From the NCBI RefSeq assembly GCF_030253575.1, contig NC_080567.1:36671501-36735500 (forward strand): a stretch of 64,000 nucleotides of DNA. The letters are read 5' to 3'. Each line of letters begins with the position of its first letter. Positions within the stretch are counted from its first letter, which is position 1. A program made the position numbers and the translations under genes. Source of the stretch: Rhododendron vialii. Lineage: Eukaryota; Streptophyta; Magnoliopsida; Ericales; Ericaceae. Under the pieces are notes generated by a model. It did not search any database, was not told the origin of the DNA, and saw only the letters and a list, made by a program, of their open reading frames with translations. Below are positions 49,701-59,650 of the stretch, piece by piece.

Positions 49701-52700
49701 GCAGCAGAAAGTGCAGTTCTTTGTGTTACAGCAGCTTTCTCATTGCCACTCCCTCTACGACTGCCAGGGTTATGAAGAGCATTAAGTTCCAACTCATCTT
49801 CAAGCCATTTCACAGAGCTAACTACCTGGAAAAGATACATACTTTCTTTTCAACTTCTAAGAGGTTTGGTTACTACTTAAATTACAACGGACCATCAGAA
49901 TTATCATCAAAGCACATAGACAACAAATGAATAAACCCGTATCTACTTAAATCATTGCACAAGAATTGGACATATGCATGCATCAAACAACAAGCAGTCA
50001 ACCCACCTTCAAAAATGACTCTCCTTTGCATCCCCATACACGTGACTAAAGGAAGCACACCAAAATATGTCTAAGGCCGAAAAAGGCATAAAAGAAACGA
50101 AGTAAAAGAATAAAGAAGTGACATCATCCGTGTCCCATATGTAAAATTTATATCTATCTAGGCATGCTAACATCCGCGTCCTCACCTAAATTTATATGTA
50201 TCTAGGCATGCTAAAATCCGTGTCCTCACCTTAATCTTACTTTTTCAAGATTTTTTGGGATATCATGATATCTGCTTGTCCAAGTTGATTGAACTGTTTT
50301 TCTCTACTTACCAAGCATGAAGCTCGACTCGTGTCCCAACAGTTCTCATAAAAGAAGTTTTCCCTCCAACCATTTCATACGCTTGTGCATTGCCAGTAGA
50401 TAGAGAACATGTTTTTCTTTAAAAAGTGATTACTTTTATTTCTTACTTTCAGTTCGCATAAACCAACTTTTCCTGGGTTCATACTTAACAGTGCATTAAG
50501 TGAACAGAGCTGTAATGACGTTGTAGTCATATTGTTCTATACTAGTGTCACGAAGTTGCCTGTGACTGGCTGCTTGGATTTTCCTAAGGCCTAGTCCAGC
50601 CAAGTGTTCATAAGCACTAGTTAAATCTAAATTAAAATCAGCTCGTTTGTAAGCATGTAAAAGCAGCTAGAATGATTTAAAATTTCGAAAACATGTGGTG
50701 CATTAGAAATTCCTGACTGCTTGAGGAGGGAAAAAAAAAAAAGGAAATGCACTCTCGTATGTTTGCTCTGAGACAAGGAACAATGTCCAGCTTAATCAAA
50801 GAGTAAACAATTGAAAGATTTGTAGCTAGAGTTCCTTTGTTTTCTATAGCTTGGTTCCATAAGAATGTCTCAAAGTGGGCATTCATTTGTTGGTCGTGCT
50901 GTCGAGGTAAACTTGCTACCAAGGACAGCCTTGGAATCTGGGGAATGAATGTTCCAGCCATCTGTGGCTTATGTACCAAGCAGAATGAAAACCATCAGCA
51001 CGTATTCTCTGATTGTGTCTTCTCAAGACCTATACAGAGTAATATTTTGGGGAGGTGCTTGATCCACAGAAATCCTGGGCAATTGGATGCTGAACTGAAT
51101 TGGGCAGTTGTCAATTGCTGTGGAGCTCTTTCAAGACTGTTCTGTACGAGTTAGTATTTGCTACTGCAGATTATCAAGTGTGGACGGAGAGGAATGCAAG
51201 AATTTTTGGGAGCAGTCATATGGATGAATCTGGGATTCTTTGAGCCATAGAAGGGATTATTAGAGCTAGGACAAGCTCATAGATGAACATCCCCAAAACA
51301 CAGGACAATGAAATTCTTTGCAGGAACTGGACTATCCCTTCAAAAAATTTAGGAAGGGATTCCATTAGAGTGTGTAGGCTTATCAGTGGTTTGTGGTGGT
51401 CTAGCAGTATGACCAGAACCAATGTTCTTGTTTTGTTGAAATTCTGGGGAGGTTTGTTCCCTGATCTCTTATTGTCGTTGTTTGTCCTTTCGGTAATAAA
51501 ATCTGTATTTACCTGAAAAGTAAAACACAATCGCAACAGTTACTTGTGAAACTTACAAGGGGTGGGGTCCCTTGTGAAATGCGTTGGACAGCCGAACACC
51601 AGAGTGCATTCCACATGTATGGTCCACCCACGGCTTGAAGGGCTGTCGCGCCCATGCTCCCCACACTATTCAGCACAGTGGAAACAGACTTTGTTGGAAC
51701 CTCAGTTTTCTGTATGGGAGGGGCCAATCCGAAAAGGGCAATGTAGAACCATAGGTTGCGAAACAACTTGAGAAGTGAAGGTTCCACATCTACAGTAGGA
51801 ACGAAATCAGAACATATTTCAGCAACAGCGGGAAGTAGAGGTCCAAGAAAATCTGCTCCACTCCTGCAGATTGTCAAGGTCTTAGTCCACAAAACTCCAA
51901 TTTAACAGAAAGGGGTAAAGCAGGACCATCAAATTGTTGGGAAAGTAAACATGAAAAATAAATCAAAGGGAGTACAATTTTACATAAACAATCAAAAATT
52001 GGAATTACAAATGGCATGCCATTGCTCATATTGTACTTGGATAAAACTATACCTTCCACTTTTAGACTCTGCAGCCAAGCCAACATCTGAACACAAAGAT
52101 AGCAGACGATGACGGTAGTCTGACCGCAACTTAGAATTGGAAAGAGCACTAGCAATTAAACGAAATCCTGCAGGAAGAGCCTAGAATGGTTGAACCAATG
52201 AGCATCTGTTTGTAGAATGAAGTTCCTTTAAATAGATAATATGACAAATCATTCACATAAAATAAGTAATTGCACCTCAACACGTTCTGTTGTTGCTTCT
52301 GGTGCCAGGGTTTTACTTTCAGCAGAACCAACACTGGAGAGTTTACTCATGTAGCTTCTTGTCATCAGAACAACAGTTTCACGATAAGACTTTTCAAAAC
52401 CTAAACTCGCCATGCGAGAAACAGCATCAAGAAGCTGCAGTAACTCAGCAAGAACAGGTTAAGAAACCATACGAAAGAATTGGTATATCAACATTTAAAG
52501 TGAAGCAAAGTGAAGTGCGCTATATGAAAGGTCATATAAGATACACATAATCCTCTCACATAAAAATTCTTACTCGCAGGCGCAACGGGCCCGGCGTTGA
52601 AGCATCACCCTCTTCTAAACTTTCAATGAATAGTGGCAATATCATGTCTACCACTTCAGGCTTCTTAACAGAAACATTCAGATCGGCAAGCAAGCGTATA

Positions 52701-55287
52701 ACATTAAGCTGCACAACAGGAACCGGCTGCTTCTCTTTCCCATCCTTAAAGAGAATTTTCAGAAGACCTTGTCCATATTAGTACACCATATACATTATAA
52801 ACAAACTGAAAGGGAACAAGAAACGCAATTAAGTGTATAGAGAAAATTGGAAGACTTTTGTCCTTAAAAGTAAGTCGTTGTCAGAATCAATTGTGTAAGA
52901 TGTTATGTAAGAAACACTTGACAATAGCACTTATGCATCATGGATGATTAACAAACAAGGTATAGAATAGTCAATACAGCGATGCAGATCCATATGTTTT
53001 AACTATTAAAGGGATATCGAAGACACGATTAGGTTTGTCTATGTGGAGGAGGAATAAATGGCTCTCACAGTCACATGCACAAGCATACATGTGCATAATG
53101 CATTAACAAATTCACACCTGACACATGCACATGGTTGTACACGTGTTTGTGTCTCTACAAATGAGTGTGCGTTGCACATTATTTAAATTGGCTCACTACA
53201 AGCAATATAAGGCTAACCTCTTCCTCGTAATCAGCTCGTTCACGAATGCTTGTAGCTAATCCCATGATGAAAGTGTCCACAGGGGATCGGTCCTTGCTCC
53301 AACCAAATTCAATAATCTCACAGCTTGTTTTCAATACACTCTCAAACATGGCTCCCTGGCTGTTGCCCCACGTATCAGCCTGTTTGAAAGCAAAAAATGT
53401 GTAGAAAAATTCACTGCAGTAACTGCATTGTGCATTAGATAGACAAGTTAGCTCTCAGGTAATTCAAGGTATGTACCTGCGCACATGTGGCTAGCACAAG
53501 GGGTTTAAGGCGAATGAGCAAAACTCGTAGCAACTGACCTCCACGAGTGAGAGCAATCTGAGAAATTCCAGAAAGCAAAGAGCTGAATAGCTCTTCACAT
53601 ATCCTTAGTTTTCGCCACACTGAACATAAACACGCTTCTGCAGCATCTACCAGTAGGGCAAGAGTACTGAGGAACAACCTCTTCGAAGACTTTCCATCAG
53701 AATCGAGTGATCCAAGACTTCGTAACTTTAACTTAGCTGTAGCTTGGAAAACAGAGAGTTTTGTATTGATTCTAGCTTTAAGTAGCTGCCCCTGTTCTGA
53801 CCAGTCACGCTTCCTTATCTGCCCACAAAACCAAACCATTGAACGAGTTCTTTCAATTCCTTGTTCCCCTTTTGGACAAACTAAGGTTATGCTAATCTAA
53901 ACAGGCAGTTGTTAAGCTCCACATAACACCAAAAAAGTCAAAACTTCATTTCACAATTCACACATTTTGACATATTTATGTACACTTCTCAAATATTTGA
54001 ACACATATTTTACACCTTAATCACCCCTAGTGAATTGTGGTTAGCATTTCCTGATTTTATTCCACTTCTTAATGCCTAAAATATTAGAGCATCTCCAGCC
54101 CTTACCCTTTTTTTCACAAACTCAAAGTTTGAGACCCCAAAATCAACTCCACTCCTTAACACAAACTTATATCAAAGTGAGTTCTACTGAAATTTCTACT
54201 CAAATCTATCTTCGATCAAAATTTAGAAGGCTATTTTGTGCTTCTCAAATTTACAACTATGCCCGTTAATAAAGCTTTCATTCAAATTTATGCTTAGATT
54301 TGGGTTACGAACGGAAAACGGTACACCGATAAGACTAACCTTTAGAAAAGCAGGCATTGACTGGAGCTGCTCCTTTGCAATGATCCGCACCTGCTCCAAC
54401 AGTTTGGGATCAACGTACACTTTCTCCAAAACATGGCCAATCAAATTGAACGCGATTTCTTGTTTCTCAAGGCTCTCCACAGGCTCCTCCTCAAACGAGG
54501 CAACCATTCGCCTGTAACTCGCGGCAGCACTCCCTCCTCCTCCTCCACCGTCACTCAACCCAACACTCCCAATACTCGTAACCAACTGATCCACGCTACT
54601 CTTCCACGCAACACTAACCCCGTTCGCCACCGAATTGCTAGAAGAACTAGAAGCATTGTTCGCGTCGTTTCGCGGGCTAAAGCTCTCGTTAATGGGGGAA
54701 CTCTGCGACGAAGACAACGCGTGCGGGGAACTTGGGACGTAACTCACGAAATTATCAAGAAGACATGAAACTAATTTACCAGCATCAGAAGGAAGAATTG
54801 GCAAGAAATTCTTCGACAGGGCTCTCAAAAAAGCCCTGGAATTCCCCAAATGGGTCGAATCCCCACTCACATTGTAACCAACCGCCGTCATCACGATCTC
54901 CCCCACGAACCCCGCCACGTCAGTGGCGAAATCCGACGACAATTCGGTCGCCCTGGAGACATAACCTAAGAAATCGCCGTAAAACGAAGCGATTGAATCG
55001 GCCCCAAAGGACTGGGGCCAGAAGGAGGGGTTGAAGGAGGCCGGGATCGAGCGGAGGAACTCAAGGATGACGGATTGGGGGCGGTGGTCGGTGTGGTCGG
55101 GGGATTTGGAGAGGAACCTGGCGACGGCGGTGACGGCGTTGAGCTGGGAGCGAGAAACCCTAGGGGATCCGGCGAGGAGGTACTCGGGCTGGGGGCACCG
55201 GCCGCACAGCCACGTGAGTTTGTCGTGGAATTGGGCCGGGTTTTGCGCGATCAGGTCGCAGAGCTCGATCAGAGGCTCCATTCTCAT
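31722..55287 (-). CDS. PI4KA1: Phosphatidylinositol 4-kinase alpha (type III), 26 coding exons
   Basis: Exons: 54340-55287, 53477-53818, 53218-53379, 52574-52744, 52276-52434, 52053-52180, 51557-51863, 49657-49825, 49228-49445, 46973-47131, 46380-46562, 42909-43439, 42446-42805, 40966-41180, 40293-40476, 39972-40108, 39689-39842, 39168-39434, 37441-37518, 37240-37287, 35940-36112, 35658-35853, 34009-34149, 32513-32721, 32084-32245, 31722-31980. They sum to 6060 nt (2019 aa; the Arabidopsis protein At1g49340 is about this size), with all phases consistent and GT-AG introns. The long N-terminal alpha-solenoid is followed by the lipid-kinase helical (PIK) domain (about 1460-1625) and the C-terminal PI3/4-kinase domain. 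Catalytic-loop DRHN is at 1870-1873 and the DFG motif at 1888-1890; the end is [17 protein letters not shown]. It makes PI4P from PI at the plasma membrane, with TTC7/FAM126/EFR3-like partners. A second in-frame ATG lies two codons after the first. Introns carry LINE, solo LTR and SMART insertions. Confidence 0.95.
32946..33075. repeat. Dispersed retroposon-like sequence
   Basis: AACAACAACATAACATAACC, then AGTCCCCAATCATTGGAGG and GACAATATATGCACAAAG resemble a repeat common in asterid genomes (an ACAACAACAA start, a GGGG...CAGACCT core and a GGCTGCT end). It may be a retroposon tail. The match is from memory. Confidence 0.35.
34252..34669. repeat. Recent 209-bp tandem duplication in a PI4KA intron
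   Basis: TTTTAATCAGGAGCATTTAA begins at 34252 and again at 34461, and the copies stay aligned to about 34669 with only a handful of substitutions (e.g. ACTCC/ACGCC, ACATGC/ACACGC). High identity means a recent event. Confidence 0.92.
35494..35600. repeat. 54-bp tandem repeat, two copies, in a PI4KA intron
   Basis: TTCATTGTAACTTGCAAGAA starts at 35494 and 35548; each copy ends GTCTGTCAAGATCATCA. The second lacks one C. Confidence 0.9.
38804..38843 (-). repeat. Oligo(A) tail-only insertion with perfect 13-bp TSD (PI4KA intron)
   Basis: CAACTTTATACTT at 38804-38816 recurs at 38831-38843. The 14-bp insert reads GTGGATCAAAAAAA on the minus strand. Confidence 0.6.
39552..39641 (+). mobile_element. 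Possible tRNA-derived SINE head
   Basis: CCAGTGGTATAGTGGGAG looks like a Pol III A box and, about 40 bp on, GAGTTTGGACCCC looks like a B box. The unit ends in a short A-rich tail (GGAAAAAAAGAG). The layout is that of plant tRNA-derived SINEs; the copy is short and lies in a PI4KA intron. A TSD was not found. Confidence 0.4.
43635..43943 (+). mobile_element. SMART/TRIM-type miniature LTR retrotransposon, 309 bp
   Basis: Two 76-bp direct repeats, 43635-43710 and 43868-43943, each start TGTTAGATAG and end GGTAACTTAACA (TG...CA ends; about 11 mismatches in 76). Right after the first comes TGGCATCAAAGC (43711-43722), close to the complement of initiator tRNA-Met (TGGTATCAGAGC), the usual plant primer-binding site. 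The G-rich GCGAGGG just before the second repeat may be the polypurine tract. The 157-bp interior encodes nothing. It lies in a PI4KA intron. No convincing TSD. Confidence 0.75.
44350..46310 (+). mobile_element. 5'-truncated L1-type LINE, antisense in a PI4KA intron
   Basis: Translating the plus strand in three frames gives pieces of a plant LINE reverse transcriptase: [33 protein letters not shown], the catalytic box [12 protein letters not shown], then [15 protein letters not shown]. Further on come the RT thumb/connector region and the zf-RVT domain ([15 protein letters not shown] and a [15 protein letters not shown] zinc site). Frameshifts and stops break it, so it is a pseudogene. The 3' end has ACTAATAAAAAAAAG. 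AGATAGAT occurs at 44342-44349 and 46311-46318, a likely 8-bp TSD, though the region is low-complexity. Coding strand is opposite to PI4KA. Confidence 0.85.
47510..48477. mobile_element. Solo LTR, 968 bp, with 5-bp TSD, in a PI4KA intron
   Basis: Starts TGTTGGGAAAATATATG and ends TTGGGTAACA, flanked by perfect GTATT repeats (47505-47509, 48478-48482). Inside are a TATAAGGGCT box (about 48000) and a cluster of ACCGGT/CCGGTTGA words (47768-47890), with downstream sequence like the 3' part of copia-type LTRs. No internal domain remains, so unequal recombination has left one LTR. Orientation appears plus by the TATA box. Confidence 0.85.
50815..51515 (+). mobile_element. 3' fragment of a LINE in a PI4KA intron
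   Basis: The plus strand encodes a broken zf-RVT domain ([18 protein letters not shown], then [18 protein letters not shown] with the Cys-x2-Cys...His...Cys zinc pattern) and the LINE C-terminal [10 protein letters not shown] motif, followed by a 3' tail ending GGTAATAAAATCTG. The reverse transcriptase is absent. It ends about 40 bp from the exon at 51557-51863. Confidence 0.75.
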
Positions 55288-55678
55288 CTATCAAATGGCC
55301 GGAAACGAAAACACAAACACGGAAACGATTGAAGAATGCTCGTCCTAGACTCCCAGGGCAGCGGGTCGTCGAAAATAAAAGCCCTCGTGACGAGTCTGCA
55401 GAGAGAAACAATGCACGCATGTAGAGAGAGAAACCTAGCAGGGATCCATTAAGAGGGATAGAGTTCCGGAGCTCGTATTGAGCTCTGGGATGGAACGCCG
55501 AAACTAGAGAGAGAGAGAGAGATGAAGAATTACACGGGGAGGAGAGAGATTGGATTCTTCTTGTGTTCGTGAGAGGTGTTTTGAGGGAACCTCGCGCCTG
55601 TTCCCAGATCTTTGTTTTTCACGCTTTATAGTGGTGGACGTGGTGGAGATTCTGTTCCCATTCTGTTTCTGCCTTCTC

Positions 55679-55715
<37 letters not shown>

Positions 55716-55760
55716 TTGTCAACTCGCATGACATGAGTTTCAAAACTCGGATCCATGTTT
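55288..55760 (-). promoter_or_regulatory. PI4KA leader and candidate promoter
   Basis: Minus-strand TATAAAG (55624-55630) lies about 340 bp upstream of the ATG. Between them is a sense-strand CT run (plus GA at 55507-55522). Further up is a sense GA tract (plus CT at 55675-55711). Frames crossing here show no family likeness. Confidence 0.45.
55675..55711. repeat. (CT)n microsatellite in the PI4KA promoter
   Basis: CT run of about 37 bp, broken once by TATCT near its left end. Confidence 0.9.
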
Positions 55761-55869
55761 GACCAGGTTGTTGGGCCGGGTTACAACTCAGATTTCGCAT
55801 CGGCCCTTCTGTTCTGGGCTAAAGATAGCCCACGGGTTCAGCACGTCAACCCAAAGGTCCATCGCTTAA

Positions 55870-56176
55870 GTCCACCGCACTGCTTGAGTTCAATAAAATA
55901 CAGAAAAATGCCTATAAATTTTAAAATAAATTTTTATGGAACCCTGGAAAAAAATCGGTTCCAACGAATATCGGTAAGTATGTATTCTGAATTCGTAGAG
56001 GCGAAACTATTCAACTACTCACTTTTTCCCCTAAGAATTTAGAAAACATACCTACCGATATCCGTTGGAGCTTATTTTTTTGAAGGGTCCCATAAAAAAT
56101 CATTTTAAAATTTATTAATATTTTTTTTGTATTTTTGTGGAATTCGGAGTTGTCCCCACTAGCTGTGCGGTGGACA
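55870..56176. mobile_element. Foldback MITE, ~307 bp
   Basis: Ends are exact inverted repeats GTCCACCGCAC / GTGCGGTGGAC. Inverted pairing continues inward for most of the length: the left arm has CGGTTCCAACGAATATCGGT and the right arm the inverse of AGCTCCAACGGATATCGGT; AATTTTAAAAT stretches also pair. The loop is about 45 bp near 55990-56035. No coding capacity. Confidence 0.8.
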
Positions 56177-57266
56177 TATGTGGTGGGTGTGTGAGGTTTG
56201 TCCTAGACTTTTTGACAATAATAAGTGGCGGAGCTAGAATTTAAATTTTGAAACGGCCGTGACTTATGCGACTCCACTTTGATGGTGCAAGTTGTCCATA
56301 AATATGTGAAGAAAAAAGTTATGGTAAATTCGTATCATTAAATATAGTCGTGGACCTATTTTCGTGAAAAATAATGAAAGTCTTGTCGAGCTCTCTTGTG
56401 GTCTTCAAATGAAAAAGCCACTGAAATATTACGGTTATCCGAACCGATTATTTTGTAAAAAAAAATCTGTCACAATACCTGTATATAAATCTATTCGAAT
56501 ACCACAAAGTTCCTAACCAAATTGCCTTGGCGTTGAAAAAATTTGTCTTGAAATTGGGGTTGAAGGTGGCGCCAACCCCACCCACATCTGCTACCTCCGC
56601 CCCTGCAAATAATCTCTGTACTCTTTTTAAGATAGGAGATGAAAATAGATGGTGATTTTTTCTACTTTTTTTTTTTGGGTTCATGGTTGTTAAAACCAAA
56701 ACCTTTAGGTTATGTTTGAATTTTAGACTTATTTAGGAAAATACTTATTTAGGTTCTGTTATGCTTGTAATTGATTTTAGTTATGCTCTTAATGGTAAAG
56801 TTATGCCAAAAATTACGGTGTTCCCAAAATGACCGGGGACACCATAGCATCATCCGAAAATAATACTTGAATAAACTAGTTTGAGAGAGTAGTCCGCACC
56901 CAATGATTTTTGCTGATTCTTTCAACCTTTGGTTGAATTTCTCTCTCCCCCTTCCCCTTAATGAATTGTTGCTTTCGCTGAAAAAATAAAAATCACTTTG
57001 GACTGTAAAGTTTTTTTTTTTTAAACTGCAAAATCGGGAAAACTTGACAATAGGTACATCAAGTTGGAGAGAGAAGAACACCTAGAGGGCCAAACCCGAA
57101 ACATCCGAGGGCCAAACCAACGGGCTAAGCCCGAACACCTATGAAGTTGGGCCTCGGGATGACTAATTTTGTGGTCTGCAAATTTGTTTCGAGAAGGGAA
57201 GGGTGCTCTTATTTATTTGGGTTTTCTGGCAAGTGATCTAACGATATGGATTAGAGACATAAAGCC
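56177..57266. other. Spacer between PI4KA and the DUF7086 gene
   Basis: AT-rich intergenic DNA with homopolymer runs. I see no gene or repeat that I can define here. Confidence 0.4.
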
Positions 57267-57502
57267 CTTGTTTGGTTGTGGGTTTGGAAATTCCAAACCC
57301 AAATCCACGCATTACCTATATTTTCAATTATTACTTTCATTTCTTTCTTCACTCATTACCCCTATATTCAATCATTAATCTCATTTATCTCTTTATCTCT
57401 CTCTACTCATTACCCATATCCTAAATTATTACCGTATTTTCTCTCCTCACTAATTATCCAAAAATCAAACCCAAAAATTTTCCAAACTCACAACCAAACA
57501 AG
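57267..57502. mobile_element. TIR MITE, 236 bp
   Basis: Terminal inverted repeats of about 24 bp with one mismatch: left CTTGTTTGGTTGTGGGTTTG, right inverse CTTGTTTGGTTGTGAGTTTG. The inside is pyrimidine-rich with repeated CTCATTACCC words. Probably hAT- or PIF-type; TSD not clear. Confidence 0.75.
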
Positions 57503-58470
57503 AATGGTTGTTATTGGAAATGATCCAGTGGTTGTGCCAAAGCAACCCAAGAGTTTTGGCCAAATGGACATGCAGTGACTAACCCTCCAAGAGCTTTGTA
57601 AGTTCGAATTTTAAGAAGTCAAACATTCTAATTTTGAGGTCATTTGAGATTTGTCCGATCATTAATTTCATGACTTTGAAATTATTTGAGGTGCAGGCAA
57701 ATTGACTCATTATTGGGAAAAAAATTGACTACAGAAGGAAGGAGAAAGTTTTGGGTGCCGAACGAGTACCACGTGGCAGTACCGTCCATACATCTTAGCC
57801 ATTTAAACGTATTTTGGATGGTTTATATTTACACCCTCTCTCCTCTCACCCGACCACTTTCTCTTTTCTTTTTCTCTCTCTTATTTTTGGACCATCCAAA
57901 AAATATTTGAACGATTAAAATAGCACGCGAAATACCACGTGCCACATGTAGTAGTATGTACTATATCCGCTCGATATCCAAAAATTTCTAAAAGAAAGAG
58001 TTTCAATAATATACTTTTTCGGGAAAACGATGGGTCCTTTTTATATTGGATTCAGAGCATGAATCTACAACTACAATAAATGAACAGGGGTCCACCTGAA
58101 AAATCCAAGAAAGATATACTTAAAAATCACCATTAATGCCAAAATGCCCTAGATCCGAAACCATCATTTGGTCGGTTGACCTGTCATTCTACAAGAAAAC
58201 TAAAATTTCCAAAACCCGAATCTCCATTAAAATTCAACAAGATTTCACCTTAAAGAACAGACTTTTTTTAACATTCATAAACAACCACCAACAAACAAAC
58301 TGTCTTCACAAACCCTAAAAAAACACAAACCCATGCATACTACTAATTCACATCCTACACACAGAGAAAAACAGAGCAAGCAAACGATCGCGAAAACGCA
58401 AAAGATCGATGACATCTTGATCAATCTCGATCAGTTGGATCGAAAAAAATAGAAATCTTGGAATCTTGAT
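57503..58470. other. Spacer and 3' flank of the DUF7086 gene
   Basis: No coding region seen. The part nearest 58470 is the probable 3'UTR of the minus-strand DUF7086 gene. Confidence 0.4.
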
Positions 58471-59247
58471 TCACTCGCGGTATTCGAACGGGCCATTGGG
58501 ATCGACCTGCTTGCACAGCGCGAGGTAGGTCAGGTACAAGACCCGATCTTTCGCTCCCGTCCGGTGATTCTTGGTGTGCTTGCAGAAGTACTTCAGCTGC
58601 TCCAGCGTGCAGCACCCGAGCATCTGCCCCAGGAGCAGGAACAGCCAGTTGATGTTCTTCTTCTTCTCCGCCATGACCGGCTTCACGCTGTTCTCCTGCT
58701 GGCAGAACCTGCACGACGGCAGCACCGGGTTCATCCACACCCCCGGGGCCCGGTCGTGCATCGACCCCTTGTTCTCGACGACAAAGTTGGCAACTTGGAG
58801 GAACTTCTCCCTCAGATCGAATTCCATTTTGTAGTTCTGCTCGCACCGCTTGCACTGGACGTCGCCGGAGATGGAATGGATTTGGTTCTGGACCATGTAC
58901 TGGAAGCTGTGGACGGTGGCGCGGTGGTCGGTGGCCCAGGGGAAGGGGGGAGCGATGGGGGGAGGCGGGGACTGGGTGGGGTTGCGACGGCGGCGTTGGT
59001 GGGAGGAGCTGGGAGCGGATGGACCGGGAGGAGGTGGCGGCGCGAGGGGGGGCTGCGGCGGAGGGACGAAGAGGGGGTGGGTGGGGGAGAGTTGGAGGGG
59101 AGGTTGGGGCGGGGGTTGGGAGAGGAAGGCTTGTAGCGGGGGTGGAGGAGGGTGGGGGCGGGGGCGGGGCGGGCGGTAGGCGGAGGAGGAGAGAGAGAGT
59201 GCGAGGAGGTCGTTGTCGTCTTCTTCGTGTCCTGCATTTGCCGCCAT
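58471..59247 (-). CDS. DUF7086 domain protein with N-terminal LxLxL (EAR-like) motif
   Basis: Single exon, 258 aa, ATG at 59247, stop at 58471-58473. The first ~105 residues are acidic then Pro-rich and of low complexity; LALSL at 15-19 fits the LxLxL form of an EAR repression motif. The rest (about 108-258) is compact and highly conserved in plants as I recall: ATVHSFQYMVQNQIHSISGD, a CKRC pair (132-135), FDLREKFLQVANFVVENKG, APGVWMNPVLPSCRFCQQEN with a second Cys pair (179-182), NINWLFLLLGQMLGCCTLEQ, KYFCKHTKNHRTGAKDRVLY. Two CxxC pairs suggest a zinc-ribbon-like site. This matches the plant-specific DUF7086 family; its function is unknown to me. EAR plus a zinc-like fold could mean a nuclear repressor, which is inference only. 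The GC-rich N-terminal half differs from the flanks. Confidence 0.8.
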   Translation of the reverse strand: MAANAGHEEDDNDLLALSLSSSAYRPPRPRPHPPPPPLQAFLSQPPPQPPLQLSPTHPLFVPPPQPPLAPPPPPGPSAPSSSHQRRRRNPTQSPPPPIAPPFPWATDHRATVHSFQYMVQNQIHSISGDVQCKRCEQNYKMEFDLREKFLQVANFVVENKGSMHDRAPGVWMNPVLPSCRFCQQENSVKPVMAEKKKNINWLFLLLGQMLGCCTLEQLKYFCKHTKNHRTGAKDRVLYLTYLALCKQVDPNGPFEYRE

Positions 59248-59366
59248 GTTTGGGTCAGAAAAAAAAACTAGGGCTAAACTGAGGGTGGAAATGGTATGAG
59301 CATAGGGGGAAGGGGCGGGTTATGTGGAAGGGCTTACACAGATGTCGTGTGTGTGTATATATATAC

Positions 59367-59403
<37 letters not shown>

Positions 59404-59410
59404 GGGGGTG
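59248..59410 (-). promoter_or_regulatory. DUF7086 gene leader: TATA-like palindrome and GA/CT tract
   Basis: A GTATATATATAC palindrome (59355-59366) lies about 110 bp upstream of the ATG. A sense-strand CT tract (plus GA 59370-59400) follows directly upstream of it. Confidence 0.45.
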
Positions 59411-59650
59411 GGATTGGAGATAGAGATGAGAGGTAACAGAATTTGTAGTAAGTCTGTTGGGAGTAGATGTCTTCGGAATTCAAAAATGTCCATTCGAATT
59501 CTTGTTTTCGTCTGTATCAGTATGAAATATGAATACACTGGTTTAGGGCTCCGTACCATAGGCTCCGTACATGGTACACAATTTTTTTTTTCCCTCTATT
59601 CATTTTCTTTATAATTAGATATTCGGATCAGTTAACGGGCACCTGAATTA

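Noticed and set aside
50837-51154. 105-aa plus-strand frame as a possible gene in a PI4KA intron
   Set aside because: Its Cys/His pattern and WTERNARIF motif mark the 3' part of a LINE.
58564-59282. Gly/Arg- and Leu-rich plus-strand frames opposite the DUF7086 gene
   Set aside because: Antisense shadows of the Pro-rich, GC-rich coding sequence.
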